Of a DNA stretch of 64,000 bases, positions 58,967 through 64,000 are shown piece after piece (position 1 is the stretch's first letter; every line of letters begins with the position of its first letter). This DNA is from Gnetum montanum. Its lineage: Eukaryota; Streptophyta; Gnetopsida; Gnetales; Gnetaceae. Position numbers and translations under genes: made by a program. The stretch lies in assembly GCA_015680685.1 (NCBI GenBank), contig MNCI01017986.1, positions 170,893-234,892 of the forward strand, in the 5' to 3' direction. The notes beneath the pieces were generated by a model. The model was not told where the DNA came from. It made no database searches and was given only the letters and a program-made list of their open reading frames with translations.

Positions 58967-59803
58967 TGAAGAGTCATGATTGTTGGGTTGCATTGATGGG
59001 ATCCTATTAATACGACCCCATTCATGGGATCTCTTTGATGTGATCCCGTCAACGTGGGGTTTGCCATGTAGAGGTGTACTTGTCGACATGGCCCCTTCTT
59101 TTTGCCTATAAATGTGCGCTACTCGTCACATTTATGAAAATCTTTTGATAGTTATAGTGAGGCTCTTGCAATTTTTTCCTTCCAGCAATTAGAATATTTT
59201 CTAAGTACTCGCAGTAGGAGTCAAAGAAATGTACAAATCTTTATTCAAGCACTGATGTACCTAAGCACCTCAGTGTGAACAACAATAAAGACAAGCTTTT
59301 ATGATCAAACCTTGTAGCACTAGGAATAGATTAATTGTTTCCTTATGCATTTAATATTCATGCACTTTACTTTAATGTTTCTAGGTAATTAATTAATATT
59401 GATTAAATAGTAAACATAAATACAACCACTTCAAGCATACATTTAACGCTTGGTAATCCCAATAGTACTTAACGCTTGGTAACCCAGTGGTGCTATAACG
59501 TGTTCAGGATGTGTACGGAAAGTGGGAATGGATGCTTATGTTAGGATTAGTTAAGTATTAGCTAGTTATTAGAGTAATTAAGCAATTAAATACTTTATTC
59601 TTGTTCTTAGGCGACTTAATTCATAAAAGATAAAATGATAAAAATCATATGTGTTAGTTACACTTAACCATACACTTGTACTTCACAAGTGGAACTGAGA
59701 AGACAATGATTGCAACGATTAGATTCACCTCCTAGAAACCGGTGTAGTTAGAGAGCTAAAGTCTATGGAATTCAACCAAATCATATGAATCACTAGCGTT
59801 CAC
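58967..59803 (+). repeat. 3' LTR of element D (end missing)
   Basis: Starts TGAAGAGTCATGATTGTTGG and follows the 5' LTR (27647-28530) through U3, a TATAAATG box (near 59109) and the U5 CTTGGTAAYCC units (59450-59490). Similarity stops at about 59803, so some 80 bp, including the TCATCA end, is lost. Confidence 0.75.
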
Positions 59804-60286
59804 TCAATAATTTATTACATTATATTATTAAAAATATTTTTTAATTTATTGTTTACTAATATTTTAAAAGAGGTTTTAGAAATTCCATCTTTAAATCATT
59901 TTTAATAAGGGAAGATGTGATGCTCTAATAGTTTTAATGAAGGGAAAACAAAGAAATTATTTCAACCTTACCAATTTTAAAATTATAGTAGTAAATATGT
60001 TTTTAATCTTATATACTAAAAAAATATTATTCCTTAGTGGTAAAAGTTTTGACATGGAAAACCAATATTTTAAGTTAGGTTCTAGTGCTCAATACTAAGT
60101 TATGAAAAAAAAATTCTATAAAAGGAATTCTAAAATTGTTGTGGTCCAATAGACATAAGTAAAAGTTCAACTAAAATTGATCTAGTCCAACTAACCCACA
60201 AAGGTCTTAATGGAAATAAACAAAAATTTAGTTTCAATTTCAAATAATAACATATCCTTCAAACTATATTTATATGTACTTGTTAA
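59804..60286. other. Intergenic, no gene seen
   Basis: AT-rich with no recognisable feature. Confidence 0.35.
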
Positions 60287-60365
60287 TGGGAGGTGACATA
60301 AGTGGTTAGCTCATTGTCTTGCATGCATTTGTAAACCAAAGTGTTTGGGTTTCAACACCTCATCT
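60287..60365 (+). repeat. tRNA-derived SINE-like head
   Basis: A-box-like AGTGGTTAGCTCATTG (60301) and B-box-like TTGGGTTTCAACACC (60345), just upstream of the LINE-like copy at 60389. This may be a SINE with a LINE-derived tail. Confidence 0.35.
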
Positions 60366-60388
60366 TCCATTTTATTTATTGTTATTTC

Positions 60389-60715
60389 TCATCATTTACA
60401 ATGCACAATTAGCAAAGTACAAATGAGATCTCATTATTTAGGAGTTGAAATAGGTAGATTGCACAAAATTACTTGTGAGGAATACAGTGTGCAATACAAA
60501 TAGCATTGAAGATGAATATCACATTTTGCTACAATGCCTTGCATTGGAGCACATTAGGCATATATGAGATATTATATTATAAATTTGGTTGATTTTTTCA
60601 AAATATTTCCAAGAGCTAATTTTCTTAATAATGTTTTCTAAACTTATATAGCATGTATATTTCTACCATCCAATAAATCCCAAGCTATGCAAATGTAATA
60701 AAATAAAATTTTATT
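60389..60715 (+). repeat. Diverged LINE-like relic (copy 2)
   Basis: Collinear with 4000-4350. Contains a degenerate RVEIGR-H-I, CEE and IEDEYHILLQCLALEHIRH run, the Cys/His-type C-terminal motif of LINE ORF2. Confidence 0.5.
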
Positions 60716-63630
60716 TCTGATTTCATAATTCTTTTTGAAGTATTATGTTGACTATATATCTTGAAATGTACCAAGTTATTTTAATTACAACACCTTGTTT
60801 TACTTATAAATGTCTTGATAAACTTACATAGAACTAAACCTAGAATAAGTTTGAGTGAGATTAAAATTATAAATTTTAAAAACAAAAAAGTAATTATCAG
60901 CTATCATTAAAGAGATAAAGAGTTGACGTGATCTATACAATATGTGTAATTTTAGAACAAAGTATTATTAAGAAATGAGAACTAATTGTTCATGAAATTT
61001 GGAAGCAATGTAGCATTTTCAGCTCAAGTGAAAATAAAATTTTCATTTAGCCACTATTCCTACGACTATAATGTAAAAGCAAAAGAATATAGTTGTATTT
61101 AATTATATTAACGATATTTCTGTAGCCAATAATATTTTCTTAAGACAAAGGCTAAAATGATAATAATGTATTAAACAAATTTTTATAACTTAATAGTAAT
61201 ATATGTTATTTAAAAATAACATGTTACACCTGTTAATCAGCGTCGTCTAGCATTACCATACTCGTACTGTTTTCAGCAGAGCAAACATTTTTTAAGGAAA
61301 CTTTTATCCTCCATTTTTTTGGTTAAAAAGTTTTCCTTAAAGACTTCCAGCAAACAGGATTTTATCGAAATGGACTTCTTTTTAGCGTTTCAATTTATTT
61401 TATCTTTCATTTGTCTTCGGCCACAGTTAGTGGAATGGTTTTAGAAGTCGGATGGACTTTCATTTGTGCTTAACGACGTAACCAGTGGGCAATGGTGATT
61501 GGGGCAAGTTGCAACATGCAATTTTAAAAGAAAAATCTCCGATAGAGATGCAGCCAGAAGTAAAATAGAATTTTAAGTTTGAACAAGAAATCCAGCTAAT
61601 GAAAGAAAAATGAGAATAGACCACACAAAGGCTGACAGTTTTTCTGCTGTGTTTTCTTTCTTTCTTTCTTTCTTTTTTAGCTGGGTCTGAGCAGTTGCAG
61701 ACGATAATGATGATGCTCAGTCTCTCATGTGTCATAATCGTGATCAGCTCACCTTAGCCTTGTTCCAGCAACCAATACCAAGCTGTATTGCTTTCTCTTT
61801 TACCATAAGTTCTCAGGATCACCCTCTCAGATGTGCTTTAGGTCTTAAGCTTTCATATGCATAATTTTGGGCCAGACAAACCCAATTGACATTGAAGCTG
61901 GTATTCTGTGCAGACTTAAATGATCTGTGAAATAAATTAGCTTACCCAAAATACGTGGGTAACAATAAATTCTGACTACAGTAAATATATCCACCATGTA
62001 CATCACATCTGCCGTGTTCCATGTTCAAGCAACCTTTCACATGTTGCTCTTGATTTGTCAGAGATCCATGCTCAGCTTCATGCATTCATAATAATGCCAT
62101 AGTACTAATGATTCCAGGCATAATTTTTTCACTAATGCAATCACCAGCATAAATACATGATTTGAAACATTCAATTTAACCCACTATTCAAGTTTAGGCA
62201 GAATTTTTCCATTAATTCAATCCTACCAACCACCATTCAGTGGATTAAGGTAACCCAAGATATGATTCTTGCATAGATGCTGCCAAAGCTCACTGTGAGT
62301 CACCCTATGAAATAGGAAACTCACACCCTATCACGGTATCATTTCTTTTTCTAGCCTGTGCTTTCTCAGTTTTTATAGACTTTTGATTCCTAAATAACTG
62401 GCATCATCTGGCAAGCTTCCCATATAAGATAGAGCAGAGTCAGAGTCCGTGAATTTTCCAAATTTTGAAAATCTCTGCTTTTGTAAAAGCATCACGCAAC
62501 TGCAACCACACAAGGTGCTGGGCTCTGTGCCGTCACAAGCACTTTTCCTACAACACCATAATTAACATTTGTTTCTATGTTTTACTTAACAAGGATTTCA
62601 ACTTTGACCTTGAACTAGGATTTGAATGAATTTCATGTCAAGTTCAACTATGCATCAAAAGATATTGGGTTTAAAGTCCAGCACCAAACCCTATAAAAAA
62701 TGTTGAACGGTGTAGAACAGTTTTTGAAGATTCTTCAGGTAGAGTTTATAAGGGGCAAGGTAACGGAAAAGAGTAATGGAAGCAAAAGGTACTGACCTGG
62801 GTGGTCTGTTTGAACATCATCCTCGGCAGTTTTAAATTGTGGCCAGCATCAACCATGTTTCAGGCAAGAAAACTGTGCATATCGATCTCTGATCTGATAT
62901 GACCCAGAGTCATTCCCTGCACATGGTTCATGCTAGCCATAATCTGGAACTGCTCATTGCAAATGTTTTCTGAGCAAACTCCTGTAGCCAGTGTATTGGT
63001 GTATATTTGCTGAATTCTTGGCCCTTGTTTTTTTATCTTTTTAATTGTTTGGTCAAACCAGATGCATAGACTGCTGGAAATCTACTTCTTTTCTGTGAAA
63101 TTGTGAAAATGCCCATTTTTTCTGCTGGTTTTCGAGCTGGAAATAATCCAAGCGAAACATTTTTTTTAAAAAAGTTGCAGTAAAAGCGAACGAGTTCTTT
63201 CCAATTTACCAGGAAAAATAACTCATAATGCTTATAAAGTTAACCTCTTTGACACCATATCTAGTTTCAGCGTTTTTAATATCGTAGATTTGATCACGTC
63301 CTTTTGGCATAGTTGATTCCATGCAGTTAGGAGGAGTCAAATATATTAAGCAAGGCTCGGAGGATTCGAAAAGCAACTAAGCTGTTGAATTATTCTTCCG
63401 GAACTTAAAAGCAACCCAGAAATCTTTGGTCTGTTGAAGCAGTAGTGTGCCTGAAAATGTTATATGCATGCAAGAACAGGAGTTGTCAAAGTGGGGGATT
63501 GAATCCCTAACTAACTTTGTATTTCTGCATGAAAAATTAAGTGTTCCAATGGGAAGGAGATGCAAAAATTCCTTAATCCATTACTGTGAAGTCCGTATTC
63601 CTGTGAATTGTGAGAAGTGAGAGTGTCATT
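60716..63630. other. Unassigned DNA, no gene seen
   Basis: No convincing exon structure or protein similarity. A (TTTC)n microsatellite lies at 61654-61674. The stretch at 61240-63600 is less AT-rich and could hold unrecognised exons or UTRs, but I cannot support any. Confidence 0.35.
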
Positions 63631-64000
63631 TGTTAGCAGATCTGGCAGCGAAATATGAAATGAGATGAAAATAAAGAGCAATTGAACCAAAGATAATTGC
63701 AGAAAATAATCTTATTATGAGCGATGGAAAGAACAAGCATCTCTCTTCATCACACAGAGAGAACAAGAATAAACCTCTCTCTCATGCAATGTGGAAATAA
63801 CCGGGTTCTCTCTTCATCACATGGAGAGAACAAGAAGAAACCTCTCTCTCATGCAATGTGAGAATTCTCCCACTCTTGTCTTTCTCCTGCTTTTTATAAC
63901 AGATCCCAGGGCAGACTTAAATAGCCACATCCGGGTTACAAAATTGGAAACATCTAAAAATTAACCAAGGTATAACTTCACAATACGTTTAGAAGTCTTA
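63631..64000 (-). repeat. Possible partial LTR at the right edge
   Basis: On the minus strand a TATA box (GTTATAAAAAG, near 63895) is followed by a duplicated block (TTGCATGAGAGAGAGGTTT) and then an ACTGCTAACA-like end near 63631. This is an LTR-like order, perhaps Ty1/copia. No PBS is seen beside it, so this is tentative. Confidence 0.3.
63737..63861 (+). repeat. Imperfect two-copy repeat
   Basis: CTCTCTTCATCACA followed by a GAGAGAACAAGAA stretch and CCTCTCTCTCATGCAATGTG occurs twice, about 67 bp apart. Confidence 0.75.

Larger units (their letters stand above)
27647..59803 (+). mobile_element. Element D: Athila-like LTR retrotransposon (gag-pol-ORFX) carrying nested insertions
   Basis: The left LTR is 27647-28530; the right LTR starts at 58967 and is cut or diverged at about 59803. 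Net of insertions, D is about 13.2 kb: gag from 28685, pol about 31300-34700, a spacer with a promoter-like module, ORFX 37794-40370 plus 58479-58686, and a PPT (GTTGTGGGAGTA). Insertions: a solo LTR at 36152-37002 (TSD ctatg) and B1 at 40371-58473 (TSD tttgt), which contains C. The coding regions have many stops, mostly CAG/CAA/CGA to TAG/TAA/TGA and TGG to TGA/TAG, so D is old and inactive. It is the only copy here with all three coding blocks. Its own target-site duplication cannot be checked because the right LTR is incomplete. Confidence 0.82.

Noticed and set aside
61460-61735. Possible gene on the minus strand at 61.5 kb
   Set aside because: The frame crosses a TTTC microsatellite and shows no recognisable protein feature.

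Overview
The window looks like nuclear DNA of a land plant with a large, repeat-rich genome. It holds one recognisable host gene, a nine-exon gene for the plastidial ADP-glucose pyrophosphorylase small subunit at 6211-10895 (+). The gene has a transit-peptide-like N-terminus and only GT-AG introns. By eye about 45 of the 64 kb is retrotransposon. I cannot name the species; a gymnosperm, fern or early angiosperm would all fit.

Layout. 1-3913: nested, minus-oriented Athila-like Ty3/gypsy pieces, including an unbroken partial gag. 3914-5880: old repeat relics. 5880-11100: the AGPase gene, with a five-unit degenerate tandem repeat in intron 1. 11836-13210: a dense cluster of short two-copy tandem duplications. 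13930-15520: a rearranged LINE relic holding a solo LTR (14659-15465, target-site duplication actag). 16935-26106: a LINE relic split by a complete 8.6-kb element, 'A' (17223-25818, minus). 27647 to about 59803: a large plus-strand element, 'D', with gag, pol and ORFX. D holds a solo LTR (36152-37002, TSD ctatg) and a minus-strand gag-pol element, 'B1' (40371-58473, TSD tttgt). B1 in turn holds a plus-strand element, 'C' (42684-51520, TSD cttag). 59804-64000: LINE/SINE-like relics, mostly unassignable DNA, and a possible partial LTR at the right edge.

All the LTR elements belong to the Athila-type branch of Ty3/gypsy. They share a primer-binding site complementary to the 3' end of tRNA-Asp, LTR ends TGATGA...TCATCA, a gag zinc knuckle spaced C-x2-C-x3-H-x4-C, and Athila-like protease, RT and integrase. 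They differ in content: D is gag-pol-ORFX, B1 is gag-pol without ORFX, and A and C are gag-ORFX with no pol. A and C look like a family moved in trans by pol-bearing relatives. ORFX is about 920 codons long: an N-terminal domain resembling the 'putative plant transposon protein' family, a long coiled coil and a short conserved C-terminus, with no membrane segment seen.

The most interesting signal is a promoter-like module inside A, C and D, about 410-470 bp before the ORFX start. It has a TATA box preceded by motifs that match the U3 of that element's own LTR: GATATC palindromes in A and C, TCAATG/CTCGTTGACG-type motifs in D. It is followed by a leader conserved across families. This suggests that ORFX has its own LTR-derived promoter. 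Most TE coding regions are broken by stops, many of them of the C-to-T or G-to-A kind expected from decay of methylated cytosines.
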